From assembly GCF_001767295.1 (NCBI RefSeq), contig NZ_CP014944.1, forward strand, positions 1 to 64,000: DNA of 64,000 nucleotides, in the 5' to 3' direction. Below are positions 1 through 8,717 of the stretch, piece after piece. Origin of the DNA: Colwellia sp. PAMC 20917. GTDB taxonomy: Bacteria; Pseudomonadota; Gammaproteobacteria; Enterobacterales; Alteromonadaceae. Position 1 is the first letter of the stretch, and each line of letters starts with the position of its first letter. The notes beneath the pieces were generated by a model. The model had not been told where the DNA came from, did no database searches, and saw nothing but the letters and a program-made list of their open reading frames with translations. The translations under genes and the position numbers were made by a program.

Positions 1-2
1 CA

Positions 3-965
3 GTTAATCTCGTTTCTAAAATGCTTTCCTTTGTTCGAAAATATGAAACTACTAATACTGTACCTTTATATCTTCAGTCAGCACTGAAAGATGAACATGA
101 TGTATTTTTCACTGGCTTACCATCTAGTATTAAAATTAATATGACTATAGATGACGCTCTACCCAATGTACTTTTGGATATAACTGAATTTGATCAGTTG
201 CTCGTCAACTTAGTAACTAATGCACGTGATGCAATGGATGAAGTTGGTATTATCGATATACGATTAGGTTGGTCATTAATAGATTCAACAACTTGCTCAT
301 CATGTCAAAAGAAACTTAATAACAAGTGGATCGAGCTATCCGTTACTGATTCGGGTGATGGTATTGAGTCAGGTTTATTAACGAGAATATTTGACCCGTT
401 TCATACCAGTAAAGAAGTTGGAAAAGGTACTGGATTAGGTTTATCCGTTACTCATGGCATAATGCACGCTCATGGTGGTCATATAATCGTAGAATCGGAG
501 GTAGGTACAGGAGCAACCTTTAGATTATTATTCCCACCCCACAATAAAGAGCATACCGAAGTAATAACAGAAGATGAGGTTACGCCTCAAGTTACAATCA
601 AATCACATGAGATACTTGTCGTGGATGATGAAATATCACTCACTGAACTGATGGGGGAATACCTTGAAACTTTTGGCTACCAAGTAACAACTGTATCGAG
701 CAGCATTAAAGCACTTGAACTTTTCAAGGAGCAACCTGATAAATTCAGTTTAGTTATTACCGATCAAACGATGCCAGAACTCACTGGTGGAGAATTGATA
801 AAACAGGTCCGTGAAATAAGAGCCGATTTACCGATAATATTAAATAGTGGACACAGTGAATATATGAATGCTGAAAAGGCTGCTCAATTAGACATTATGT
901 ACTTACAAAAACCTATAAATTTAGCTGATGTAGTGAATTTGATAAATGAACTATTGGGTGAGTAG
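3..965 (+). CDS. hybrid sensor histidine kinase, C-terminal part (truncated by window edge)
   Basis: The reading frame is open to the left edge, so only the end of the protein is present. The first ~180 residues form a HATPase_c ATP-binding domain: an N-box (NLVTNARDAMD), a DSGDGI G1 box, and a GKGTGLGLSV G2 box. A CxxC-type pair (TTCSSCQKK) sits between the N and G1 boxes, which is unusual and could bind metal. Residues ~195-314 are a receiver domain with acidic pocket VVDDE, phospho-acceptor D in VITDQTMPE, and the conserved K in LQKP. By family knowledge this autophosphorylates a His located upstream of the window and relays the phosphate to its own receiver. The sensor part and target are unknown. 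Confidence 0.85.
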   Translation, partial: VNLVSKMLSFVRKYETTNTVPLYLQSALKDEHDVFFTGLPSSIKINMTIDDALPNVLLDITEFDQLLVNLVTNARDAMDEVGIIDIRLGWSLIDSTTCSSCQKKLNNKWIELSVTDSGDGIESGLLTRIFDPFHTSKEVGKGTGLGLSVTHGIMHAHGGHIIVESEVGTGATFRLLFPPHNKEHTEVITEDEVTPQVTIKSHEILVVDDEISLTELMGEYLETFGYQVTTVSSSIKALELFKEQPDKFSLVITDQTMPELTGGELIKQVREIRADLPIILNSGHSEYMNAEKAAQLDIMYLQKPINLADVVNLINELLGE

Positions 966-979
966 CTTGTATTAATGTT

Positions 980-1505
980 GGCCCGAGCCGTTTATGGCAA
1001 CGAATTTACTAATGCCCATCAAACTCGCTTTACCGCCACTACTGTGCTGCTTGGGTGTTAAGCCAATATAGACCGAGAACTCACGACCATTATTAAACGC
1101 TTCGCCAGATTTAATGTCAAAAATAGTAGGGTGGCGCTAATTGGCTCAACGCCTTCCATTTTAGTGAGATTCGAACATGCTTCGTTGTTTTTACTAATTG
1201 TTTAACGTGTTCATCCAACAATCGAACATCATCACGAAGGTCTTGTAAACGTTGGTACATTAAATAAATGTAGCTCTGAACATATCTGGTATATCATTTT
1301 CACCGTCTTCCAAAATGTCTGGTATGTTTTTAAAAAGGGAAGAAAAACCTTTGGGAATAGACACACCAAATTCCATCAACAATCTACGAAGATGATTAGA
1401 TAAACACGTCTTATGTTGAGCCAATAATTATCTTGAACCTTGAATTGATTGAATGCCTTGCTGTTCAAGCTCTTTTAGTGGGGCTTCTTTTACATTAGGT
1501 CTGTT
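980..1505 (-). pseudogene. IS110-family transposase remnant
   Basis: Reading the minus strand gives broken pieces of an IS110-type transposase in different frames. One resembles the C-terminal serine motif region (EFSVYIGLTPKQHSSGGK, near 985-1085). Another is the central coiled coil (YQRLQDLRDDVRLLDEHVKQL, near 1190-1270, shown here only as a landmark). Others are LLMEFGVSIPKG (near 1345-1400) and EAPLKELEQQGIQSIQ (near 1440-1500). The IS21 element that starts at 1506 cuts the N-terminal part. The pieces need several frameshifts to join, so this is a dead element. The family call rests on recognising these motifs by eye. Confidence 0.65.
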
Positions 1506-1537
1506 TATTAGACGTCAACTAACTTGTCCGGTTGGCG

Positions 1538-2305
1538 TCAATTAACTTGGCCGGTATTTGAATTTAGTTGCATAGCTTGTTTTTTTCGGTAACTTTCTCC
1601 TTTTATTTGATAGATATCACTGTGGTGAACAAGTCTGTCGATAGCAGCAACAGTCATCATGTTGTCACCAAATATACTATCCCACTCACTGAATGCTTGA
1701 TTCGATGTGATCAACAAACTGCCTCGTTCATAACGATGTGCAATCAGTTCAAACAACACCTGACTTTCACTATCAGTCTTTTTCACATAGCCGATATCAT
1801 CTAATATCAACAGCTCATATTTATCGAGTTTTCTTAGGGCATCAGTTAAGCCCAACGTTTCTTTTGCACGTTGGAGTTCTTGAACAATAGCTGTACTAGT
1901 GCTGAATTTAACGCGCACTGCTTTTTCAAGTAATGAGTAACCAATAGCACACGCTAAGTGAGTTTTCCCTAAACCACTAGCACCAAACAATAAGATATTA
2001 TGGCCTTGTCTAAGCCAGTCAATCTGATTAACTTTTTGTTTCATTTGCAGTGACGTAATACCTTCTATTTCGTCAAATTTATATTGATGTAGTTGTTTAC
2101 CTACGGGTAATTTACTCTCTTTAAGTAACCGTTTTAATCGACTTTCATGACGATGATTAGCTTCAAGTTCACATAGCTCGGCAAGGAATAATTCAGGCTC
2201 CCACTCCTGTGAAACAGCCTTTTGGGCAAGGACTTCCCATTCTTTGGCTATCGCACTTAAGCGCAGCTCTTTCAGTAATATTGGTAAGCTTAGAATATTA
2301 GCCAT
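1538..2305 (-). CDS. istB: IS21-family helper ATPase IstB
   Basis: A DnaA/DnaC-like AAA+ ATPase of 255 residues that assists the IstA transposase by assembling on target DNA. Visible motifs are Walker A GASGLGKTHLA and Walker B LLILDDIG. The start was placed at the ATG of MANILSLP because a strong GGAGG ribosome site lies just upstream. A longer reading from an upstream codon would only add ten residues inside istA. The start overlaps the istA stop by 8 bases, the coupled arrangement usual in IS21. The protein is identical to that of copy B. Confidence 0.93.
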   Translation of the reverse strand: MANILSLPILLKELRLSAIAKEWEVLAQKAVSQEWEPELFLAELCELEANHRHESRLKRLLKESKLPVGKQLHQYKFDEIEGITSLQMKQKVNQIDWLRQGHNILLFGASGLGKTHLACAIGYSLLEKAVRVKFSTSTAIVQELQRAKETLGLTDALRKLDKYELLILDDIGYVKKTDSESQVLFELIAHRYERGSLLITSNQAFSEWDSIFGDNMMTVAAIDRLVHHSDIYQIKGESYRKKQAMQLNSNTGQVN

Positions 2306-3791
2306 GTAACCCTCCAAGCAATATATCGTAATCACTTATTTGATGTTGATGACTGACAATGTTTGGTATGACGAGCGTGCTAGGGGCAAACAATTTACGG
2401 CACATATCAATAGATATAAACTTACCTTGCTCGTGGTTTTTCAAGACATAACGACCAAGGGCATGCTCGCAATTATAGTTATGAGCGAGTAACAATAATT
2501 CAACCATATAACGACAGTCTTTATCGCTAACATGCTCTGCTGTTAACTGCTGCCACAACAAACTGAAGTCACCTTCTGGGATCAAATCTTCTCGTAACTG
2601 CGAGTATTTGAACGCATTGGGCTTTTTCGCAAGTGAGTGGATCACATGTTTATAATCTACTGCTCGTGATCTTAAGTGTCCTTGAGCATAGACTCTAGAC
2701 AGGGATAACGTTTTTTCATGACCAAGAAATAAATCCAGCCGAGTATCATAAATGTGTACAAGTAATCGATGACTAATTAATCTAGAAGGTACGGTATACG
2801 TCACACGTTTAACACTGATGGTGCTGCTAGAGGTAACTTTAACGTATTGTTCGCAGAAGTCGTTGGTACGACGTTTAGGCAAATCATTTAAGTGCTTGCG
2901 CTCTTCATCAAATCGAGTTTTGCATTGGCGATTAATTTTGGCGACAATTACATCAAGAAACGATTGGTACTCGGTAATTGTCGCGAAATCACGACTGCCA
3001 CGTAGTCGTAATTGCTGATCTACTTTTCGTTTTAAATGGCTATGTGCCACTTCAATCGCACCATTTTCATGAGCTACACCTTTATTGTTACGCGTCGCAA
3101 CAACGCTATAGTGAGCACATAGCTTTTGATAGCGTTCAGTTAACGCTTCCTGTTCATAATGATTATTGAATGCAGCACTTAAGCTATCGGTTCGGTGTGT
3201 CTGTGGTACACCACCACTGCGCCAAAATGCATTTTGTAAACCTGTAGAGAGTGATTCGAAACTTTCACCACCAAAGACAAGTTGAGCATACGTCCAGCCA
3301 CTGAACACTAACTTGTAATGAAAAAGCTTATGAGAAAATGCTTGGCCTGCAATAGATATTTCAAGTTTGTTCATCCAAGTGTAATCAGATATCCCCATAA
3401 ACCCTGGCATGTACTTTTGACGAAAGATAACTTCTTGCTCTGGCCCTTCAGTTGCCAACCACTTTTTGACTCGACGTTGTAACGTACGTAAATGATTGTG
3501 ACCAAATTTACCTGGCATGAGTGTATCGAGCTGATCTAATAAAGTTATGGGTTGAAGTTCAGGATCTGCTTTGAGCAATGGCACTAGATGCTCTTCAAAC
3601 GCACCATTAAATGGATCTTTGCGTGTTCGATAAACCCTAGGGAGATGTGTGGTTGAATGCTGGCCGGATTCGATACGCCGAGCTGTACGCTCTGACATAC
3701 CAGATTGGGCAGCGGCTGCTGTTTGTTTATGATCCTTACGATAAGACATATATAAATTAACCTGTTGCTTGGTTATGGGTTTTCCAGACAT
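2298..3791 (-). CDS. istA: IS21-family transposase IstA
   Basis: Transposase of 497 residues. The N-terminus is a helix-turn-helix (residues ~8-40, with SERTARRIESG). It is followed by a DDE integrase core in which plausible catalytic acidic residues are D in GISDYTWM, D in HRTDSLSA and E in HENGAIEVAH. A C-terminal beta-barrel/DNA-binding tail follows. It cuts and joins the ends of the element with help from IstB. The sequence is intact and identical to the copy at 15889-17382, so the element may still be active. Confidence 0.93.
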   Translation of the reverse strand: MSGKPITKQQVNLYMSYRKDHKQTAAAAQSGMSERTARRIESGQHSTTHLPRVYRTRKDPFNGAFEEHLVPLLKADPELQPITLLDQLDTLMPGKFGHNHLRTLQRRVKKWLATEGPEQEVIFRQKYMPGFMGISDYTWMNKLEISIAGQAFSHKLFHYKLVFSGWTYAQLVFGGESFESLSTGLQNAFWRSGGVPQTHRTDSLSAAFNNHYEQEALTERYQKLCAHYSVVATRNNKGVAHENGAIEVAHSHLKRKVDQQLRLRGSRDFATITEYQSFLDVIVAKINRQCKTRFDEERKHLNDLPKRRTNDFCEQYVKVTSSSTISVKRVTYTVPSRLISHRLLVHIYDTRLDLFLGHEKTLSLSRVYAQGHLRSRAVDYKHVIHSLAKKPNAFKYSQLREDLIPEGDFSLLWQQLTAEHVSDKDCRYMVELLLLAHNYNCEHALGRYVLKNHEQGKFISIDMCRKLFAPSTLVIPNIVSHQHQISDYDILLGGLHG

Positions 3792-3885
3792 ATCTTTCTC
3801 TATTGAATTTGATATATCTAAAGTGTACCAAAACCGGTCAACCTAATTGTCGCGACCCGGCCAAGCTAATTGTCGCCTAATAGAT

Positions 3886-4185
3886 ATGACAATGGCTAGC
3901 CGCATATGGTATCGCATGGGTTTCTGCGAAGAAACAATGATTGAATTAAAAGAAGAAACCGAAAGGAACGACACCATCCGCAAAGTTGCGCAATCAGGTG
4001 TTCCACGCGAAATACGAAGTGCACTGATCGCTATGAAATCTGTATTCGGACAGTGTAAACTCCAGTGCGAAAGGTATCATAGCATAGGGACGGAAATCAC
4101 TATAGGCAACCAAGACGTGAATATGTTGTGGCTAAATTATATTGGCCACAAATTTATAGTTTCAAATTCGCTTAGGGGTGCGTAA
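3886..4185 (+). CDS. hypothetical protein, possibly a gene fragment next to IS21
   Basis: An open frame of about 99 residues starts four bases outside the IS21 end. I do not recognise the protein. It begins MTMASRIWYRMGFCEET and has no signal peptide, membrane segment or clear motif. No good ribosome site precedes the ATG, and the upstream sequence belongs to the insertion element. It may be the remaining 3' part of a gene whose beginning was lost when the sequence beside the element was deleted, or a chance open frame. Confidence 0.3.
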   Translation: MTMASRIWYRMGFCEETMIELKEETERNDTIRKVAQSGVPREIRSALIAMKSVFGQCKLQCERYHSIGTEITIGNQDVNMLWLNYIGHKFIVSNSLRGA

Positions 4186-4433
4186 AGCGAAATAGAACAA
4201 TTCTTCTAATGTCAGCTATTCTTGCAGATAGTGGACATAATATTGGTGATAATTGACATGAAATTAGGTCAGGTTTGTGGCATAAGTGACGATTAAACCA
4301 AATTCCCATGCGACTTCATTTTTTAACGCTAATGTTCCCTTGGTGGCTAAATTGACTATGTCACTATAAACGGACTAAACTTCGATGACCCTTTATTTCC
4401 AAAGGGGGCTTTTAAGTCAAAGTGAGTTGACCA

Positions 4434-4895
4434 ATGAAAACACTTTTAATTGTAGCGCATGCTCCTTCAGAAAATACGCAATTAATGGTTGAAGCGATCT
4501 TGAAAGGTGCACAGCATTCTGATATCGAACAGGTTCAAACAAGCTGGATACCGCCCTTAGAAACTACACCTGAGGATGTATTATCATGTGATGCGATAAT
4601 TTTGGGGACGACTGAAAATCTCGGTTATATGAGTGGAGCTTTGAAAGATTTTTTTGATCGCTGCTGTTACCCTTGTCTGGAAGTAAAGCAGGGATTGCCT
4701 TGTGCGTTATATGTTCGTGCTGGGAATGATGGAACTGGTACTTGTCGGGCAGTCGAATCGATCTGTACAGGTTTGCGTTGGAATTGGATTCGACCACCAT
4801 TAGTGTGCCGTGGTGGCTGGCAATCAACGTTTCTTGACCAATGTGAAGAACTAGGTATGACATTGGCTGCCGGACTTGATTTTGGAATTTATTAA
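4434..4895 (+). CDS. flavodoxin-like / NAD(P)H:FMN reductase-like flavoprotein
   Basis: Protein of 153 residues with a flavodoxin-type fold: an initial strand MKTLLIVAHA followed by a phosphate-binding turn (PSENTQ). A middle segment is typical of WrbA/flavodoxin-like proteins: CDAIILGTTENLGYMSGALKDFFDR is seen at residues ~52-77, with G-x-M-S-G-x-x-K-x-F-x-D as the key pattern. It is predicted to bind FMN in the cytoplasm and carry out electron transfer or reduction. It has no obvious operon partner; the neighbouring cytochrome gene is 430 bp away. The substrate cannot be told. Confidence 0.7.
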   Translation: MKTLLIVAHAPSENTQLMVEAILKGAQHSDIEQVQTSWIPPLETTPEDVLSCDAIILGTTENLGYMSGALKDFFDRCCYPCLEVKQGLPCALYVRAGNDGTGTCRAVESICTGLRWNWIRPPLVCRGGWQSTFLDQCEELGMTLAAGLDFGIY

Positions 4896-5327
4896 TTCGC
4901 CTTTTACATTGCAGGAGTCATAGCTTTCATAGCATCATCCAACCCGATTGAACATCACCATGACTGACTCCTGAGCCACCATTGCCGTCAGTCACAAAAT
5001 TGCATTGGGATGACTTCAAAGTGCCAATTTGACCTAAGTAACTAAAAAGATTAATGTCTATATGAGCAATTTTAGGACATAGCTAAATAAATATTCAATT
5101 TTTGACAAAACGGTTATTGGAAAGTTTAAGGTTAAGTTTTTTGACAAAGAAAAGTTACTTTATTGCTTGGTCATTTCTCGCTACTTCTGCTCAATTTTCA
5201 AGCTTCATGGTAATATGTCTGAAGTACAATTTGATGTTTTATATATGAAATAGCTTTATTGCAACGAGTATTGCTAAAAACACTTCAATCATTCATATTC
5301 ATAAAGAGATAGTTACTTAAGTAAATT
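4896..5327 (+). other. intergenic region with dispersed repeat copy 1
   Basis: No gene is seen. Bases ~4912-5000 contain the first copy of a degenerate ~85-bp intergenic repeat. Its landmarks are GCAGGAGTCAT, TTGAACATCACCATGACTG and TGAGCCACCATTGCCGTCAG, also found near 6390-6455 and 7935-8016. The rest is AT-rich and probably holds the promoter of the cytochrome gene. Confidence 0.5.
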
Positions 5328-6152
5328 ATGAAGACTTTTTTGATACGCTTGGGACTTTTTAGCCTACTTTTTGGACTGGCCGTCATTGCTAGTGTTTACG
5401 GCGTAAGCCGTTGGATGATGCAGGAAAAATACCCTTCACAAGATCGGTCTTTTGCTATATCTCACGACTCCGATGTACAGGAAGGAATGCGACTCGCTGT
5501 CATCCGAGGTTGCACTGATTGTCATGGGAAAACGCTGACAGGTGCTGATTTTTATGGACTCCATGCTCCAAATTTAACAACACTATCACAACAATATTCT
5601 GATAACGATTTGGAACGTTCTATAAGACAGGCCATTCGACCTGACGGAACAAGTCTGTACTCAATGACTTCTAATACCTATCAGTATTTATCAGATGTCG
5701 ATTTGAGTCATATCATTGTTTATTTGCGGTCTATCGAGCATGCTTCTAAGAATCCAGTTTCTTTGTCACCGAGTTTTCAATATCGAATAGGCATTATTCT
5801 AGAAGAGCACCAACCAATCGTAGATTCTATTCTTACTCAAGCTCCACCAAAATTAACGCCTAGCAATAATGCTGAAAAACTTGGCAAGTATCTGGCTTAT
5901 TCGGTTTGCGCTGAATGTCATGGAGTTGATTTAAAAGGTTATGCAGGTTTTTCACCTAACTTATTAACAACACGGGCATATCAACGCTTAGATTTCAAAA
6001 TGTTGATGACTGAAGGGATTGGATTGGGAGGTCGCGACTTAGGTTTAATGAGTATAAGTAGTAGAGAGCGTTTTTCTCTTTTTTCAGACGACGAACTTTC
6101 AGCTTTGTTCACATATTTTCAATCAGAGCAATTTGCTCTAGATATGCAATGA
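5328..6152 (+). CDS. di-haem c-type cytochrome, membrane anchored
   Basis: Protein of 274 residues. Residues ~5-28 form a hydrophobic N-terminal segment that should act as a signal anchor and place the protein on the periplasmic side. Two haem c attachment sites are visible: CTDCH (residues ~64-68) and CAECH (~197-201). Each sits in its own cytochrome c-like domain, with candidate axial Met residues downstream (YSMTSNTY; MTEG/GLMSIS). It is likely an electron carrier, possibly a partner of an alcohol or sugar dehydrogenase as in similar di-haem proteins, but no dehydrogenase gene is nearby. It is transcribed alone. Confidence 0.85.
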   Translation: MKTFLIRLGLFSLLFGLAVIASVYGVSRWMMQEKYPSQDRSFAISHDSDVQEGMRLAVIRGCTDCHGKTLTGADFYGLHAPNLTTLSQQYSDNDLERSIRQAIRPDGTSLYSMTSNTYQYLSDVDLSHIIVYLRSIEHASKNPVSLSPSFQYRIGIILEEHQPIVDSILTQAPPKLTPSNNAEKLGKYLAYSVCAECHGVDLKGYAGFSPNLLTTRAYQRLDFKMLMTEGIGLGGRDLGLMSISSRERFSLFSDDELSALFTYFQSEQFALDMQ

Positions 6153-6555
6153 AAAGCAATTAAAAGCAATTAAACGGGCAGAATTAAGCATCTATTTTTC
6201 ATAAAATAAATTCTAATTCGAGAGTCCGCTCTCTGTCGTTTTGTAAAATTAACGATACTATGAACGACGCATAAGAGGCACAAAACGACCAAAAAATGCT
6301 CCCATGATTTACTGTTGCTAATGATCGAAAAGTGGCAAAAGTTAACATCCATAGGTGAAATCCCACAGTCAGCTATGAGCTTGAAGGAGGCATAGAACCA
6401 CCAACCCATATTGATTACCCCCTCGACTGACGAGTTAGCCACCATTGCCGACAGTTGAAATTGACTAAGATCTATCAATAGAGAAGTTAATGTTGCTTAT
6501 TGTGTTATCATTTATTTTTTATTTAAAATAAATGGATTATTTCTAGAGGTTTTCT
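6153..6555 (+). other. intergenic region with dispersed repeat copy 2
   Basis: No convincing gene. A 102-codon open frame on the minus strand lies here but lacks a ribosome site and overlaps the repeat. Bases ~6390-6455 match the dispersed repeat seen near 4912 and 7935, sharing the landmark AGCCACCATTGCCG. The last ~70 bases are very AT-rich and should carry the promoter of the diguanylate cyclase gene. Confidence 0.45.
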
Positions 6556-7833
6556 ATGTTAAACGACACCTTAAATACTGGATTATTGCTTGATAAACTT
6601 CCTATTGGCATAACGGTGTTAAATCCAGACTTAGAAATTGAGTATGCTAATCCGTTAGCGCTGAAAATTATGGGATTAAAAGAGAATCAAACGATTGGAA
6701 AACTAGTCTCTGATCCACAATGGCTATTAGTGGATCGCTTTAACGAACCACTTCCTCTTGAAAAATATCCAGCAGTACAAGTTCTGCATAACAAATCTGC
6801 CATCGATAATTTTGAATTTGGCATTTACAATCCTGAGAAAAAAGAATACACATGGCTACTCAGTAACGCATATCCTGATCTAAATAAACATGGAGAGGTT
6901 ACACAAATTATTGTGTCTTTTACTAACGTTAGTAATCAGAAAGAAGCCATTCCGTTTGAGCAAATTGTTCACAACGCTAATGATATTGTCGTTGTCACTA
7001 AAGCAGAAAAACTTCGAAATGGTGGCCCAGAGATTATTTATGTGAATAAGGCATTTTCTACATTAACCAAGTATAGTGAAGAAGAAGCTTTGGGGAATAC
7101 GCCACGTATGTTACAAGGTCCTAAAACCAGCAGTGAAATGAGAGAAAAAATCTATCAGCACCTTTGTAAAGGCGAACAAGTGGTAGATGAAATCTATAAC
7201 TACGATAAACATGGTAACGAATATTGGATCGATCTAAATATCGTGCCATTAAAGAACTCATATGGCAAGGTTACGCATTTTGCCGCTATTGAACGTGATA
7301 TTACAGAACGAAAACATCACGAACACAACCTTACTGAAATGGCAATGACTGACGCTTTAACCGGACTTGCTAATCGTCGCTCGTTTTACGGTAAAGCAAA
7401 ACTTGCACTCTATGAGGTAATAAAGCAGAAATCATCGTTGTGTTTAGCTGTTGTAGACATTGATTACTTTAAAAAAGTCAACGACACCTATGGCCATGAT
7501 ATTGGTGATGAGGTATTAGTGAAGATAGCGGAATTGATGAATAATAACACCCGAGATACCGATGTTTTGGGCAGAATAGGCGGTGAAGAGTTTGCTATAA
7601 TATTGAAAAATTTGACGAAAGAAAACGGCATGAAGCGTTTAGAAATTATTCGTCGTAGCATTGAATCTACATCGATTACTTTATCAACGGGCAATAGTTT
7701 ATCATTAAGTGTAAGTATTGGCTTTACGGATATTATCCCTGAAAGTAAAAATATTGATGAGATGGTAAAACAAGCAGATCTTGCGCTTTATCAAGCGAAA
7801 GAAGGACGCAATCGCACGGTATATTATTCTTAA
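6556..7833 (+). CDS. diguanylate cyclase with two PAS domains
   Basis: Protein of 425 residues predicted to make cyclic di-GMP from two GTP. Residues ~10-125 and ~135-255 are PAS sensor domains; the second ends in the PAC motif AAIERDITERK. Residues ~265-425 are the GGDEF domain with active-site signature GGEEF (RIGGEEFAII). The inhibitory I-site RDTD lies five residues before it, so product feedback is expected. The second PAS domain resembles LOV domains (PRMLQGPKT) but has no cysteine at the flavin-adduct position, so blue-light sensing is unlikely. No membrane segment is seen, so it is cytoplasmic. A ribosome site (AGAGG) precedes the ATG. Confidence 0.92.
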   Translation: MLNDTLNTGLLLDKLPIGITVLNPDLEIEYANPLALKIMGLKENQTIGKLVSDPQWLLVDRFNEPLPLEKYPAVQVLHNKSAIDNFEFGIYNPEKKEYTWLLSNAYPDLNKHGEVTQIIVSFTNVSNQKEAIPFEQIVHNANDIVVVTKAEKLRNGGPEIIYVNKAFSTLTKYSEEEALGNTPRMLQGPKTSSEMREKIYQHLCKGEQVVDEIYNYDKHGNEYWIDLNIVPLKNSYGKVTHFAAIERDITERKHHEHNLTEMAMTDALTGLANRRSFYGKAKLALYEVIKQKSSLCLAVVDIDYFKKVNDTYGHDIGDEVLVKIAELMNNNTRDTDVLGRIGGEEFAIILKNLTKENGMKRLEIIRRSIESTSITLSTGNSLSLSVSIGFTDIIPESKNIDEMVKQADLALYQAKEGRNRTVYYS

Positions 7834-8222
7834 TGCCGTACATGTCTATAATTTTTCTAAACAATCTACAAACGTCAAATATTCATGCTATAAAAATGGC
7901 CAAAGCTAGTAATCGTGATGCTAACGGCAGGAATGAGCTTGCAGGAGCCATGCGCTCTAAACCTAATTGAACATTACAGTGACTGGCTTCTGAGCCGCCA
8001 TAACGGTGGTTAACGTATTTACAAATGTATTAGATCTTGGTTCGAAAATCGGAGCTTAACCTATAAAATTGCTGGTTTTTTTTATAATGAATTAAAAATT
8101 TGTATTTCTATAGGTTTGAGGTTGTGGGATATTAAGATCAATTAAATAAAAGTAATGATATGAACGCTACTGAGAATCAACCAAAATAATCTATTATGTG
8201 TTCATTGCATTTGGGGGCGTTT
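7834..8222 (+). other. intergenic region with dispersed repeat copy 3
   Basis: No gene is seen. Bases ~7925-8016 carry the third copy of the degenerate intergenic repeat. It shares GCAGGAGCCAT, ATTGAACATTACAGTGACTG and TTCTGAGCCGCCAT with the copy near 4912. An AT-rich stretch before 8223 probably contains the promoter of the next two small genes. Confidence 0.45.
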
Positions 8223-8441
8223 ATGAAAACTTATCGAAAAATCAAGCAGACTAAATTTGTCAAAAATGGTCTAGAAGGGTTACTAACAATTCATGATCAT
8301 GGAAAGATAGCCGTTAGTATGGGGCATAAATCAATATTTAAGGGGCTTAACTATGAAGAAGCAGATAGTTACTTTTATATAGACAAGCCTTCAACAAGTG
8401 ACAAAACTATTATAATGGTTCGGCTTTTTGATGAAATTTAA
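8223..8441 (+). CDS. hypothetical small protein
   Basis: A 72-residue soluble, basic protein starting MKTYRKIKQTKFVKNG. I do not recognise its family. The start was chosen at the ATG preceded by a GGGGGCG purine-rich site rather than the earlier ATG at 8196. It is followed 9 bases later by the broken lipoprotein gene at 8451, whose ribosome site (AAGGGG) overlaps the stop of this gene. The two were therefore probably one transcription unit. Confidence 0.5.
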   Translation: MKTYRKIKQTKFVKNGLEGLLTIHDHGKIAVSMGHKSIFKGLNYEEADSYFYIDKPSTSDKTIIMVRLFDEI

Positions 8442-8450
8442 GGGGTTTTT

Positions 8451-8717
8451 ATGAAAAATTATATTTTATTCGTCTTATGTGCAGTGCTATCAGGATGTAT
8501 CACCACTGAACATTTAGAAATGTAGAATGCAGCTACTAGTGCAGCTCCTGTTGGTAACGAAATAGTCGAATTAAAAAATGAAGCTAAAAGACGTTGTGAT
8601 AGTTATGGTCTAGTTAATATTGAGCTTAATAAGTGTATTGATGAACAATACGATAAACTATATGCACAGCATGTTGAAGCTGCAAAAGCTGAACGTCCAA
8701 CTGTAGGACACCATTAA
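8451..8717 (+). pseudogene. small lipoprotein gene interrupted by an in-frame amber codon
   Basis: The frame begins with a lipoprotein signal peptide (MKNYILFVLCAVLSGC, lipobox LSGC), runs nine more residues, and stops at a TAG (8523-8525). The same frame then continues for another 63 codons without a stop to TAA at 8715-8717. It encodes a charged helical segment with two cysteines (KRRCDSYG and NKCIDEQYDKL). A strong ribosome site (AAGGGG) precedes the ATG. The clean second half indicates a recent nonsense mutation in a gene of 88 codons, or, less likely, read-through of the amber codon. Confidence 0.65.

Larger units (their letters stand above)
1506..3882 (-). mobile_element. IS21-family insertion sequence, copy A (2377 bp)
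   Basis: The element carries istA and istB on the minus strand. Its ends are an imperfect inverted repeat: TATTAGACGTCAACTAACTT at 1506 against TATTAGGCGACAATTAGCTT read inward from 3882. Behind each tip is a second copy of the same ~20-bp motif (ending in CCGG), the multiple transposase-binding sites typical of IS21 elements. Length and encoded proteins equal those of copy B at 15798-18174, which lies in the opposite orientation. No target duplication is visible: the base runs outside the two ends (GGTCTGTT and GATATGAC) do not match. This suggests a deletion or recombination next to the element after insertion. Confidence 0.93.

Noticed and set aside
6170-6478. 102-codon open frame on the minus strand
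   Set aside because: It has no ribosome site, overlaps the dispersed repeat near 6390, and the composition looks random with several cysteines and no motif.
6960-7320. Blue-light LOV domain in the diguanylate cyclase
   Set aside because: The PAS domain has the LOV-like stretch PRMLQGPKT, but the flavin-binding cysteine position is not cysteine.
4912-8016. Integron gene-cassette array
   Set aside because: The repeats lack recognisable attC core sites (GTTRRRY / RYYYAAC in the right places), genes are not all in one direction and no integrase is seen.
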